Below, piece after piece: positions 12,701 through 21,700 of a stretch of DNA of 64,000 nucleotides; the stretch's first letter is position 1; every line of letters begins with the position of its first letter. This DNA comes from Euptelea pleiosperma (lineage: Eukaryota; Streptophyta; Magnoliopsida; Ranunculales; Eupteleaceae), in NCBI GenBank assembly GCA_035048495.1, contig CM068540.1, forward strand, positions 7,176,829-7,240,828, in the 5' to 3' direction. The notes under the pieces are model-generated. The model searched no databases and was not told where the DNA came from. It saw only the letters and a list, made by a program, of their open reading frames with translations. Made by a program: the position numbers and the translations under genes.

Positions 12701-12881
12701 ATTGTTTTTATTTAAAAATCCAAATCTTTAAATGTTTCAGTCTTGTTATTTTTCGAACTAATGACTGATGGATTTGTTACTAACAAACTAACTAGTTGAT
12801 ACAAATGAACAGGCCATTGCAGAGGAAAAGTTCAAGCTTTGCAGTGCAGCATACCAATCTTTATGTGACAATCTGGATTAA
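716..12881 (+). CDS. C-terminal J-domain (DnaJ/HSP40-like) protein, 5'-partial, five exons
   Basis: Five exons join in frame: 716-808, 11404-11545, 12017-12320, 12460-12514 and 12813-12881 (stop TAA at 12879-12881). All introns are GT-AG, and the exons give 220 residues. Seen: the N-terminal part is basic and aromatic; the middle is acidic, Ser/Gly-rich and Trp-rich (a stretch around 'FRCAFGGERFSFWSF'); the last ~60 residues form a J-domain with 'LKLEDVKIAYRACALKWHPD', the HPD tripeptide and a following 'EEKFKLCSAAYQSL' helix. Known: the HPD loop of J-domains stimulates Hsp70 ATPase activity, so a co-chaperone role is expected. The J-domain is C-terminal, unlike classical DnaJ, and no Gly/Phe or CxxCxGxG zinc region is visible. 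Upstream exons and the start codon lie outside the window, so any targeting peptide cannot be judged. The first visible intron is 10.6 kb and full of retroelements. I do not recognise a specific gene name. Confidence 0.82.
809..1640. other. Intron DNA without recognisable features
   Basis: This is the beginning of the 10.6-kb intron of the J-domain gene. Open frames are short. A short stretch around 'catgattaagttgttatgt' occurs twice (about 1320 and 1375). Nothing else could be supported. Confidence 0.5.
1641..1960 (-). mobile_element. Copia retrotransposon 3' end (RNase H tail, polypurine tract, LTR remnant)
   Basis: On the minus strand, about 1950-1850 reads 'LADLFTKALFKSRMDFICFK', the typical C-terminal end of a Copia RNase H. 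It is followed by a purine-rich tract (plus-strand 'ctccccatcaagttggag') and then LTR-like sequence down to about 1645. The LTR does not clearly match the LTR at 6157-6385, so this is probably a different element. The TG expected at the LTR start appears mutated. Confidence 0.55.
1961..2631 (-). mobile_element. Probable 5' leader of a degraded Copia element
   Basis: Read on the minus strand, this lies directly downstream of an LTR (2632-2958) and a tRNA-Met-type primer site ('tgttatcagagcatgg', about 2616-2631). It resembles the untranslated leader of Copia elements and has no gag frame. It abuts the RNase H tail of another Copia remnant, implying deletion or nesting. A patch near 1980-2070 is rich in 'ggatacggatacg'-like words also seen around 21.4-22.3 kb. 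Confidence 0.4.
2632..2958 (-). repeat. LTR with repeated CACGTG-containing units
   Basis: Minus-strand boundaries are 'tgttggag...' at 2958 and '...tttacaaca' at 2632, followed by a primer-binding-like sequence, so this is a 5' LTR of a minus-strand Copia-type element. It contains the word 'actattcacgtg' twice plus a degenerate third copy and an inverted partner (about 2827-2876), and a 'cccacgtggg' palindrome near 2925. It interrupts the 3' side of the neighbouring Copia integrase frame. Confidence 0.55.
2999..5474 (-). pseudogene. Copia gag-pol remnant (gag, zinc knuckle, protease, integrase), frame-broken
   Basis: The minus-strand frames follow the Copia order. Gag N-terminus (about 5474-5235) has 'LEGKNYLEWAQAA'. 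A CCHC knuckle 'CDYCGKVGHVKDKCWKLHG' and a protease motif 'WIIDSGALEHMTG' lie in 4812-3835, which ends in a gag-pre-integrase 'CWHARLG'. Integrase pieces are at 3877-3593 ('HSDLWG'), 3583-3257 ('AAYLTNRMPSRVL') and 3223-2999 ('KCVFLDYSSTHKGYKCHHP'). The frame is split by shifts and stops. Reverse transcriptase is absent because the element is cut off at about 2958 by another LTR. Its 5' LTR and primer site are at 6145-6385. Not functional. Confidence 0.82.
5475..6144 (-). other. Leader between the Copia 5' LTR and gag
   Basis: This lies between the primer-binding site (6145-6156) and the gag-like frame on the minus strand, with no coding capacity of its own. Its position and composition match the untranslated leader of the same Copia element. 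Confidence 0.5.
6145..6156 (-). promoter_or_regulatory. Copia primer-binding site (initiator tRNA-Met type)
   Basis: The minus strand reads 'tggtatcagagc', the common plant Copia primer-binding site complementary to the 3' end of initiator tRNA-Met. It sits directly downstream of the LTR at 6157-6385, which fixes the orientation of the element as minus. Confidence 0.85.
6157..6385 (-). repeat. 5' LTR of the minus-strand Copia element, with TTAGGG repeats
   Basis: The LTR runs on the minus strand from 'tgttatcagatacg' (6385) to '...ttcaact' (6157), then the primer site. It contains four TTAGGG-type units at 6171-6199. It is related in layout and ends to the LTRs at 25668-25882 and 28385-28589. 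It splits a Gypsy integrase reading frame immediately after a 'VVVDRFSKM' motif, so the Copia inserted into an older Gypsy copy. Confidence 0.75.
6386..6888 (-). pseudogene. Ty3/Gypsy pol fragment (integrase region)
   Basis: The minus strand translates to a Gypsy integrase zinc-finger/core boundary: 'KGDKLYIPRASLRDFLVWEL', then 'VAGQFGHDKIIALVEDHFYG', then 'PWQGIGMNFVLGLLKT' and 'DSIVVVVDRFSKM'. There is an in-frame stop after 'ELHA'. It is bounded by two Copia-type LTRs (6157-6385 and 6889-7108) that inserted into it. No other Gypsy part is visible. Confidence 0.78.
6889..7120 (+). repeat. Plus-strand LTR followed by a primer-site-like sequence
   Basis: The sequence starts 'tgttagagttc' and ends 'atttcaca' at 7108. 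It is followed by 'tcgaatcagagc' (7109-7120), a degenerate tRNA-Met primer site. This suggests a 5' LTR of another Copia-type element inserted in the Gypsy fragment in the opposite orientation. The 7121-7640 stretch downstream would be its non-coding interior. Confidence 0.5.
7121..7640. other. Unassigned intron or retroelement interior
   Basis: T-rich sequence with no long open frame. Its position downstream of an LTR and primer-like site suggests a retroelement leader, but no protein motif is visible. Confidence 0.3.
7640..8840. mobile_element. Probable inverted-repeat element enclosing a tandem array
   Basis: The left part (7640-7800) has 'ttttaaaaggc' and several 'gaggc' words. The right part (8785-8840) has 'gtgaggcttgtgc' and 'gaggtttacacctc', which are loosely inverse of the left. 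The boundaries are approximate and the ends diverged. The tandem array 7831-8530 lies inside. Confidence 0.35.
7831..8530. repeat. Three tandem copies of a 241-250-bp unit with a tRNA-like B-box
   Basis: Units start at about 7831, 8081 and 8322. Each carries 'gggcattttcaca...tggggcagcct', 'gaaggagggttcgacc', 'aatttaatctcacg', 'gcttttggggagtattgg' and (first two copies) 'gtatcagag-gggaggtctcgtgtt-gag'. The last resembles the 3' half of a tRNA promoter (B-box 'gttcgagac' in unit 2). Copies differ by small substitutions and indels. A tRNA-derived (SINE-like) origin is possible but unproven. Confidence 0.7.
8841..9200. other. Intron DNA without recognisable features
   Basis: AT-rich. The two overlapping open frames here (62 and 66 codons on opposite strands) show no recognisable motif. 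Confidence 0.45.
9201..9427 (-). repeat. Copia LTR (3' end of a minus-strand element), approximate
   Basis: The inner boundary is the plus-strand junction '...tctctaaca|ctcccattcaagctgag': the typical Copia polypurine tract followed (minus strand) by 'tgttagag'. The outer boundary could not be fixed. The adjoining RNase H fragment confirms the orientation. Confidence 0.5.
9428..9800 (-). pseudogene. Copia RNase H fragment
   Basis: The minus strand reads 'VVTCNNQSVTKMSLNHTFHA' and 'QTTHIELDYHFVNKKVEDLL', matching the Copia RNase H region around 'DNKSAI...TKHIEIDYHFIREKV'. It is adjacent to the polypurine tract and LTR at 9201-9427. The rest of pol is missing. Confidence 0.7.
9801..11403. other. 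Remainder of the J-domain gene intron
   Basis: No feature could be supported. A frame at 10177-10446 shows no recognised domain. The stretch ends in the splice acceptor at 11402-11403. Confidence 0.4.
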
Positions 12882-13028
12882 GATTCCCAAGACCCAGCTA
12901 GTATGAGCCCAAGATGCATTTCCTTAACACGATATACGCATCTTGCATGTCAGGATATACAACAACGTGCATTTGCTAGTTTCCGCTGATTTAGTTATGT
13001 ACTAAGTTCCGTTGTTTATTCTGAACTC
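12882..13028 (+). other. Probable 3' UTR of the J-domain gene
   Basis: Immediate downstream sequence of the TAA stop, ending at a T-stretch that belongs to a LINE tail. No clear AATAAA was seen. Confidence 0.4.
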
Positions 13029-13112
13029 AGAAATTTTTTTTTTTTTTTGATAAGTAAAAATATATTAAAGAAAGGGCCGAAGCCAAAAGATACAACCCTC
13101 CAGAGGAGGCAG
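13029..13112 (-). mobile_element. 5'-truncated LINE (L1-type) 3' tail
   Basis: On the minus strand this reads '...ttcggccctttctttaat', then 'atatttttacttatc', then a poly(A). That is the characteristic end of plant L1-type LINEs. Only the last ~80 bp is present. Confidence 0.6.
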
Positions 13113-14471
13113 GTCGAATGGCATGTTCATCAGTTCTTCCCATGGGTGTAGTGTGCAATCTCTTATCCCATGTCAGTGAACATGTGATTTCGAATTTTTG
13201 GATGTACGGCTATCATTTTATTTACTTGTTGCTTGAGGATGTATCGATATTGTCGGTTAGCATAGAAACATTGATTATTTTAGAAATAATTCATTGGATG
13301 CCAACGGAGATTGTTTCCTTCTTTTCAATTATTTTCAGCACATTCCCCTTATTTGTAGCTCTCTTTCTTTTTTTGTTATTGCTAGTTGTCATTGTATATG
13401 CATGTTAGCAAAACTTGGTTTGGAACTTTTTTTTTTTTGGAAAGAAAGAAAACAAGTCTTGATGTTCAGATGTCACTGTTTGAACTTTATACAAGCAAAT
13501 TTTTTTGGAGAAAAAGTATGGGAGTTACTATTGGAGAAAGCACATTTTACTTTTTCCAGAGCAACAATGTCTTCAATCCCATTGTGCTTCTTCCAGAGCA
13601 GATTTTGCTTTATCCACTCCAGGGAAAACATTGGTGCTCTGAAAGAAGCAAAATATGTTCTGGAAATATCCCGAAAGTATTACACATTTTCCACGTTTTT
13701 GAATTAAACTTGGGGCGTGTTTGATTGCAGATTGCACAGAAAATTTTCGCCATAGGGAGATGCCTTAAATGGCTGATTGATTGCAACTGAGAACACATAT
13801 TTCAATCATGTGAGAAAATAAAGGCGTATTGTCAGGTGGAAATGAATTCTCACCTATCTGGATGGAAAATGAATTCCGGGCTTAGTAGGGAAAATTATAA
13901 AGATTTAAAACGACTATCTAACAATGAAAATTTGTGTTTTCCAAAGCAAAATGCAATTTTCCCATTGGCAGTCAAACATGCCCTTGTTGAAACTTTAGGA
14001 AAAAAAGAGATTTGCCTTCCCCTAATCATAATTAGTAAAAATGCAAGATACACAGTTAGGCCTGAGCCCAATACTTTTCCTCTTTGGACTTGTTCCAAAA
14101 CTTACCCAATGCTTCAAATCAACTGCTGAGAATCACTGATCAGGCTGAGTTTTTAGGAATGAGGTCACCAACACCAAGGTGTGGGCCAAAACATCCATGT
14201 GTTTAGTAGAGAAAATTCTTGAAGTGGCAGGTTTTTGAGGCGGCGTTCATCCGCCAATGATCATGTTCCGCATATACCCACTGTTACATTTTAAAAAGTA
14301 TTTTTAAAGCCAAATCTTAAACCTGGTATATGTGGCGCGTGATCAATGGGCGCATGAATCGCAGCTTAAAAAATCCAGCTGCTTCAAAAAATTTCTCTGT
14401 TTAGTACGCCAACATAAACAACAATGGGAAAAACATATAATGACCTTGTATAGTACACACGATTTTTCTTT
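13113..14471. other. Intergenic DNA, no gene supported
   Basis: Several short overlapping open frames occur in all phases without domains or good splice context. Poly(T) and simple sequences are present. Confidence 0.4.
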
Positions 14472-15101
14472 GGGTCGCTCTACGGGTGCCCACCTCTTTC
14501 AGCTGGGCACCAACATTTGATGGGCACCCACGCTAATTAGAGGGCCCCTATTTGGGCACCCCATTTTGCTGGGCACCCACATTAAACTCCAAAAAAAATT
14601 TCTAACTTGGGCTTCTGGCCGTGGGTGACCTGGTGGCCACGGCTGGCTTGGCCATGGGTGCCATGGTGGCCACGGTAGTTCAGGGCGTGGAGGCAAAAAA
14701 AAAACAAAAAATGCGGGCTTGCCGCATATTGTCCATCCATCGGTGGGAGTATGGGGTGCTCCAAACCACACTCCACCACCACCACTCTACCACCACCACT
14801 AACCCCATCACTACCATCAACTCCACCATCAACACCACCACCACTCTACCATCGACTCTATCACCACCACTCTACCAGCTCCACCACCACCACCAACTTC
14901 ACCATCACCATCACCACCAAGAAGAGGAATAGAAAATGAAAAATGGAGAGAGAGAGAGAGAAGAGGAGTGTAGCTTCGTCGTTTTTGGCGCGCGAATGGA
15001 GGTAATAAGTGTGGGTGCCCAAACAAAACTGTAAAGGGATGGGAAAGGATAATTTGGTCCTAAAAAATTGGTTTATTTTGTGGGTGCCCGTAGAGCGACC
15101 C
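14472..15101. mobile_element. 630-bp inverted-repeat transposon with perfect 22-bp ends
   Basis: Left end 14472-14493 ('gggtcgctctacgggtgccc' plus 'ac') is the exact reverse complement of right end 15080-15101. Nine bases on each side (14463-14471 and 15102-15110) agree at seven positions, compatible with a 9-bp target duplication of the Mutator type. The interior has no transposase, is rich in 'gggcaccca' words at the left, and has a CCA/ACC-rich stretch at about 14765-14930. Confidence 0.75.
14765..14930. repeat. ACC/CCA-rich imperfect trinucleotide repeat
   Basis: Degenerate runs of 'caccac' and 'accatca' produce His/Thr-rich open frames that are not credible proteins. It lies inside the 630-bp inverted-repeat element. 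Confidence 0.7.
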
Positions 15102-15117
15102 TACTTCTTTTGGGTCG

Positions 15118-15302
15118 GGCTCCCACGACTGGTCTTTTTTGACAGGCTCCTGGGACTTGTCTTCTCGTGGATTTTGAGAATCCAACGGTGGTGATAGTGC
15201 CGAGCTGGAATTCACTTATTGCCAAAGCAAACCACCATTGGATTCTTGGAATCCACGCCCGAGAATACAAGTCTCGGGAGCCTGTCAAAAAAGACAAGTC
15301 CC
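15118..15302. mobile_element. Foldback element with ~65-bp imperfect arms
   Basis: The left arm (15127-15193) contains 'gtcttttttgacaggctcc' and 'gagaatccaacggtggt'. The right arm (15231-15300) contains their inverse, 'accaccattggattc' and 'gagcctgtcaaaaaagac'. The spacer is about 37 bp. No coding capacity. Confidence 0.72.
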
Positions 15303-15654
15303 TGGAGCCTGTTCATTTTCTTTTACTATTTTTTTTTGTTTTTGCAAACAAAATGGCATAAAACCTCAAGGGATCAGGTGGGGGTCACCTAAGCCCAACT
15401 TATTTATCTAAAAATAAAAAAAGAAGCATTGCACAGATTTACTTAGTGGTGGAATACACGCATTGCACAGCTTTACTAATTTATCTTAGAAATGGTGCGA
15501 CTGCACCAACTCTCATAATGGTTGGACCATTATTAGAGTTATCAGTATTGGGCCTAGTGTGTTTGCACTACCAAAGTAACAAATTTAATTTTGAGTTTTA
15601 AATTGATCATCAATCTCATAATGGTTAATCCCAGTTTCTCGGCCAGTTTGTAAA
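15303..15654. other. Intergenic DNA, nothing supported
   Basis: No open frame or repeat structure could be supported. Confidence 0.35.
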
Positions 15655-15935
15655 CCTAATCGGATGACCAGAACCGCCTGACCGTGGGATTCTTTTCTTT
15701 GGAGGATAAACACACACTCTTTCGGGCCCACAGATCCATGAATGTTTGGCCCACGAGCCTGATTGGCGATTTCAAGTCGTTGGATTGGAGTTTTTTCATT
15801 TTGGGCTTCATGTACAGCCCATCCCATAATTGAAAAAAAATGCGCTAATCCAATGATTAAAAATCATCAATCAGTCTATTTTTGATGTGTAGGTTTCCAC
15901 GAAGGAGTAGGCCAAACATTCTTGGAGTTAGTGGA
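15655..15935. mobile_element. Copy of the dispersed foldback family (diverged)
   Basis: It has the family pattern: 'tgaatgtttggcccac', 'agcctgattggcgatttc', 'gttggattggagt', then the inverse half with 'aaaaatcatcaatcag' and 'gtaggccaaacattc'. It is more diverged than the 17-18 kb copies. Confidence 0.55.
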
Positions 15936-16634
15936 CTGTGCCACGTTGCATTTGTGGTGTGGGGTGCTCATCAAAGCACGATACCTTGCGTAATGTTTTC
16001 ATATCCGGACCGGTTCAACCGTCGGGGTCGACTAGATCAACCCGTCACATGGCAACTCTTTGGGTCCCACTGACCCATAAATGTTTTGTCCGCCACATGG
16101 TGAACCAGTTCAACTAGCTGGGTCGAGCGGGGTTACAAGAATGTGAATGGTTTTTTCAAAGATTACTGGGTCGGGATTAATCCAATCCAGTTTTGTGACC
16201 GGGTCATCAATTCGACTGGTCCCAGGCCAAGTTTATATAACATTGACCATGACAACTCATTCCTCACCATCTCTTTCCAACCAAGTAACATCCTCCATGT
16301 TCATCCCTTTCTTTCAACGCGCAAGAATACGTAGCCATAAGACAAGGCAAAGTACCTTATTGGCACATTCTTAGGAGAGAAAATCATTCTCTCTCTCCTT
16401 ATATGTATATGGCACAAGTTGCTTAAACTTCCCTCACTCTTCCATAGTCGCATCATCGAGCTGTAATCATTTTTTTCGAGAAATTTTTGAGTTTTTAATT
16501 GTTATTACCAAACCCAAAATTTTTCTTTATAGAAACGACTTTTCCAAGAGATCATGACCAAGAAAAAAAGAACCCAGAATCTGAATTTTCCATGAACCAA
16601 ACGCAGGGTAAGAAGAGATGATTAGTATAAAAAG
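15936..16634. other. Intergenic DNA, nothing supported
   Basis: Small open frames without domains. Some 'ggtcgg/gaccgg' words suggest old repeat DNA. Confidence 0.35.
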
Positions 16635-16881
16635 TAGGGTAATTCCGGAATATTGTCTAAAATTGAAATAATTAGTAAAACCCCCGTTGACCTAGTCTAA
16701 CAGCCATCGACTCACACGAGACTGTAAGTTGTATTTGTATCTGCAATTGATTCTTTCATAGGTGCATTATCGTCCATGCTATGTTAGTCAAGTTTTCACA
16801 CGAGTCAATGACCGTTAGTCTAGGTCAAGGGGTATTACTAATTACTTTTAAGGTTTAGGGGGTTGTTATAAAAATACCCTA
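16635..16881. mobile_element. 247-bp MITE with long imperfect inverted repeats
   Basis: The ends are 'tagggta' (16635) and 'taccct(a)' (16881). The inner arms pair well: 'aattagtaaaaccccc' and 'tgacctagtctaacagcc' at 16670-16705 against their inverse at about 16810-16843. The TA-bounded ends suggest, but do not prove, a Tc1/mariner-type MITE. Confidence 0.65.
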
Positions 16882-17085
16882 AAATTTATCATCCCGGTAA
16901 GATATGATCCGCGTATTACACACGGCGAGGACTGGGCGCCCCACGTGAGGGGGCCATTGTTGACTGCCCCAAAGATGACACAATTTTAGTCCCTGTCCCT
17001 TCAGTGGTGTAGAAGCAGACCGTCCCCGGTCCATAAAGTTTCTTACCACCACAATATGATCGACATGGCATGTTCTCGGAGATTT

Positions 17086-17324
17086 CTGACCGTATGGATG
17101 TTTGGCCCAACCCTAGATAGACATACAGACCAAAAATTAGCGTGACTAATGATTTCTAAGCTTTGGATTGGAGTAGGTTTCTTGGGTTGAATTTTAACTG
17201 TGAAATTTAAGCATTAATTGACCATTATTTGGGGTACAAAGATCCAAATGTTTGAAATCACTAATCAGGCTGATATTTCGGCTATAGGTCCACCTAAGGA
17301 TTGGCCAAACATCCATACGGTCAG
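17086..17324. mobile_element. Foldback family copy 1 near MTP5
   Basis: It begins 'ctgaccgtatggatgtttgg' and ends with the inverse, '...ccaaacatccatacggtcag'. The inner arms are 'aaaaattagcgtgactaatg' and 'cactaatcaggctgat'. The ~240-bp unit has no coding capacity. Confidence 0.8.
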
Positions 17325-17403
17325 AATCCTCTAAGAGCCTGCTACGGACTCGTATTGTGGGTGGTCAGAAACTTTGCTGACCAGCAGCGGTGTGGATGTG
17401 CGA

Positions 17404-17632
17404 CTTGCTGTGTGGATGTTTGGCACATCCCTAGGTGTCCATACAGACTAAAAATTAGTCTTTTGGGTATTTTTAACCATTGGATTGGAGTCTCTTTTAT
17501 GGGTTGATTTTTTTTAGCTTTACCGTTTGAGCATTATTTGGGGTATTCAGATACAACGGTTAGAAATAAACAATCAAGATGATTTTTGATATGTAGGTCT
17601 ACCTAGGGATAGGCAAAACATGCAACGGTCAG
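17404..17632. mobile_element. Foldback family copy 2 near MTP5
   Basis: Same architecture as the copy at 17086-17324 but more diverged: 'tgtggatgtttggcacatcc' at the left, and 'ggcaaaacatgcaacggtcag' sites at the right differ by several bases. The central 'gagcattatttggggta' core is conserved. Confidence 0.7.
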
Positions 17633-17686
17633 TGGTCTCTAACCTCTAAAGTATGCTACGTGAATTATAGGACGTCCGTGAGCCGA

Positions 17687-18090
17687 GTAAAACTTCTGTC
17701 ACCCGATGTAGTGATCGAAGCCGGTCACAACCCACAATACGAGCCATGTGGCACACTATTATAGGGATCTGACCGTATGGATTTTATCCAGTTTCTCGAT
17801 GGAGCTGCAAACCAAAAATTAGTCTGATTAGTGATTTCTAAGCGTTGGATTGAAGTTATTTTCATGGGTTGATTTTAACCGTAGGAATTTGAGCATTATT
17901 GAGCGTTATTTGGGTGCAAATATCCAAAGGTTGTAAATCACTAATCAGGCTGATTTTTGGTTTTCAGATCCACCGAGGACCTGGCCAAACATCCATACAG
18001 TCAGAGACCTCTAATAGTATGCCACGTGGCTCATATTGTGGGTTGTGACCGGCTTCGGTTACAACCCATTGTGACCCGAAGTTTTACCTA
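17687..18090. mobile_element. Foldback family copy 3 with extended ~165-bp arms
   Basis: The core copy is 17769-18004, but the complementarity extends outward. 'gtaaaacttc' and 'gaagccggtcacaaccca' at 17687-17745 pair with 'tgggttgtgaccggcttc' and 'gaagttttac' at 18041-18090. This is the most complete family member in the window. Its right arm carries the palindrome 'gccacgtggc' (18021-18030), about 730 bp upstream of the MTP5-like start codon. Confidence 0.78.
18021..18030. promoter_or_regulatory. G-box-like palindrome upstream of MTP5-like gene
   Basis: 'gccacgtggc' contains the CACGTG core bound by plant bZIP and bHLH factors. It is delivered by the foldback element arm. The matching site in the left arm has mutated to 'catgtg'. 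Its regulatory effect is unknown. Confidence 0.35.
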
Positions 18091-18755
18091 CTCCCCTCAG
18101 TTCAGTCAGTTGCTTGACTGACTCGGGCTACAGCTCTGAGTCTTATATAAGGCAAATATTGGTGTCGTCCTCATGACGACGTTTCCCCTAGGGATCAAAC
18201 CGTATACGAGGACCATCAACGCTTGGTGATGAGGCAGATGTCCTCCTGAGGCCGAAGCAATACAGCTCTATAAAATGGGAGTCCGGTTCTTCCATTCCAA
18301 TGAGCGCGGAGACTTGAAAAGACTGCTTATTTGAGGGAAATATTTGCTCGTCCAAACCCTACTTCTCATAAGATTTGCTTTTTATTTGTTCTTCTTCGTT
18401 GATCGAATCGACAAAATTTCTGCTTGTTGAGATACTGAAAATTCGTTCGCAGGAGCTTTTGTTGCAGAGCAGAGATTTTTATTTAAAAATCTGTTTTTTC
18501 ACTAATTTTTGGAGGGGTTTAATTCTGGTTTTATTCTCGTTTTGGGGAATTAGGGTTTTTGAGTAAGAATTAAGGTTTTCGCCCCTTTAAATTATGGATT
18601 TTTTTGATGTTATTTAGTTGTAGATGGTGTTTTTATGGAGGAGAATTTGATCCGGTTTCTTCTCCTGAAGTTTTCGTTTGTAAATCCCAGTGAAATTAGG
18701 GTTTCCAAAGCAGAAATCCGTTTTTGAGATTCCGAAGTTTTTGAGTCTCCGATAA
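18091..18755 (+). promoter_or_regulatory. Putative promoter and 5' UTR of the MTP5-like gene
   Basis: Non-coding sequence between the foldback element and the ATG. A TATA-like 'tatataa' lies at 18144-18150, about 600 bp upstream of the ATG. The T-rich 18360-18750 stretch could be leader or contain a 5'-UTR intron. The transcription start cannot be fixed from sequence. Confidence 0.35.
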
Positions 18756-21700
18756 ATGGATAATTCAAGGGTTTCGCGAGAGGCTTCCTTGAAGAGCACG
18801 TCATTTGGTCACCAAACCTTCGAAGGCGAGTCTCAGCAGTCGTGGAACGGAGAATTTGGATTTGGCGGGAGTGATCGGAGATTTGCCTTCTCCCGCCAAT
18901 CTTCATTCCGCCAATCAGCTGAGCCTCACACACCAATCTCGATCATTGCAAATGATTCCGTTCGACCTTTTCTTTCTCGGAGTGTTTCGAGCATCAATAT
19001 TCCTCCGGAAGCTTATCCTCTACTTGAAAATGAGAGCATCTCGAAAGGTTACGAGAAGCCTTCGTTTAGAGAACGAAGTGGTTCTCCTGAGAAAATTTCC
19101 CTTATGTTGCTTGTATTATCTGTATTTCGGGTTATAAGGTCAGGGAACCGGCCTATGAAGCGGCTCTTTATGATGATCTCGCTTAACGTGGCTTGTTCTA
19201 CTGCAGAATTATTTATAGGCCTCTTCACCGGCCGCATAGGTAAGAATATCAATCTCTCCTTGCTTGTGGAATTCCAGTTTTAATTTGAAGCATGGTATTA
19301 AATATCGTAAATTGTAGTATATTTGTGACCCCGAAAAAATGATACTTATTGTGACCAAAAACACATAATATTATATCAAATCGCACGATATGTTACCATA
19401 GATCTCCCTCTCTGTATCATGTTGTAGCCTTCACAAAATGTATTGTACCATAAATTTTGATAGTTATTGATATGTAATCATGATTCGAGTGATGCAGATT
19501 AAGGATGTAAATGCAAATTGCAGATTCTAATCTTGCACAAGATGAATCTAATCAGATCACCAGTAAAATAATCCATTACAAGCAGTCAATTAATTGAGCT
19601 GCTATATAGCGTGCTCTTGATCATTAAGAACTTATTCTTCACATCTGTGTCCATGCAGATGTTTGGCAGATCCTTGGTGCTTGAGTGCATGGTGCACTTA
19701 GGGCGCGCCTTATAATTCATCAATAGTGCAGTGGCATGTGGCATAAGAGGCTTTTTCTTTTGCCATTTTTTTCCTATTTTTTAAAAAAGGAAAAATACAA
19801 TGGCTTTAATTTGTGGGCGAAAAGTACAACACATGGTAGGTTATAGGCATGACATGGAAAAGGGCATCATCCATGTGGTCAATCTATAGGCTGCTTATCT
19901 GACAGACTGTCTGGAATGGCCACAGCAGCTCTTCACATGGCAAGAAAAACCTCGCCACTCTGGTCTGGAGGTTTATAATGTCACTATAGAAAATCTTTTC
20001 TAATAGAATTTCTGTTCTTCACCTGAGGCCAGAGGGCCACAGTATGCTCTGCAGAGTTTGCTTTATATATGCTAGTTCAAGGTTTCTGTGCTAATTCTCT
20101 TTTGTTTCCATTTGTCTTATTATGCCAGGCTTGGTGTCCGATGCATTTCATTTGACATTTGGTTGTGGCCTCTTAACATTTTCATTGTTTGCAATGGCTG
20201 CTTCGCGAAGGAAACCTGATGGAGTCTACACTTATGGGTGAGATTGTAACCTCTGTTTTTATGTTCGTGTGGAAGTCATTTAAATTTCTTCTGAAATTAT
20301 TTGAGAAGTCCAAAACTGTGAAAATGTTAAGGTGGATGCTAATTTGTCGAGAGCTAAAAGTTATCTGGTTTGTGTAAGCATTCCGCCATAGCATTCATAT
20401 ATCATAAACAGTGATATTTATGTCTACTTGGGGAGATTTCCTTTACAAACACAGGTCATGAGGCATAATTATCATGCAGATGTTGAACACCATAGTTCAA
20501 TTTTGAAACGAGGACTTAGCACAGTGAAACTTCTCAAACTTTGTGTAAAGGAAAAATAAATTCTGAACTATGATTATAAGAAGCCATTGTGGCTATGAGT
20601 GTGCATACAGGAGACTTCTGGAGTTATTGAATGGAGTCTATTTATTAGTTAAGGGTACAGGAATGAAGAGCTGCAAAGAATACCAGGATGCGTATCGATG
20701 TCGAGGGTGTTACCAGAAAGTAGACCCGTTTGACAAATAGAATTCTGATTGTCTGATCAGAATAATCTTCTTTTGAGAGAATGATTGTATGGCCAAAGAA
20801 AGATTTCTATCTTTAGTATTAGTCTTACAAGGTAAGTTTTTTTTTGTGTTAATGAGCAACTAGGATTAAACAGAGGCTTTATACACATGTAGTTCGTTTA
20901 CTAGTGACATTTTAAGCTGCATTGAGGAAATTTTAAGCTGCAAGGTCTAGTCCTCTTTATTTTCTCCTATTCCTTTCCTCCATTAAGTGTTTACCCTTTA
21001 ACATCCATCTTTAATGTTCCCAATTTCTAGCACAATAGAACATCCGAATTGACCAGGATCATTTATATCCAATTCCCTTCAAATATAGTGCCTCATTTAA
21101 AAGGTTTTACATCATTATGGATCTAGCAATTTATAGACTGCTGATATACATTCAAGGTTCCGTTCTTTACCATTTTCTACAAAATCCAGGTCATGGGCCA
21201 CAGAGTTGCAAATTTACCAGGCCAGCCTGATGGGAGTTAAGGCCTGGTTTGTTTTGGGCCAGACTGGGCTAAGAATTTCAGCCATGGCCTGTGTCTGATT
21301 TCATAGGCCCGATTGCTTACTAGGCCAAAGCTGGGCCTGGGCCTTGCTTGAAATGCTTGATAGGCCATCATATTATTCTGGAGATATGGTCAAGCCTGGG
21401 CCAGGTCAACCTGCTATGTATGTTATATGCTATGTTACCTGGGTATGGGTGGGTACAGGTGTCGGATACAGGTATGTGTCCCAAGTGTCCGACTTGCTCA
21501 ACCCCAATTTGTTGGGTACTTAGGACACGTTTACATAGGTAACTTTTTTATGTAGTATTAACATTCTTCTTCTTACACGTGGGCATGTGTGGCCGTGTTC
21601 AAGTGTCCAATTGTTGGACTTAGACAAGGGTGCGTGTCTAGAAAAATCGGAGACGGATTTGAAGGATCCAACACGGATCTTGTACCTGTACCCGTATTGT

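Noticed and set aside
13118..13798. Overlapping open frames of 60-137 codons
   Set aside because: Several frames on both strands overlap without splice support, domains or codon bias; treated as chance.
14621..14939. His/Thr-rich open frame
   Set aside because: It is translation of CCA/ACC simple repeat inside an inverted-repeat transposon.
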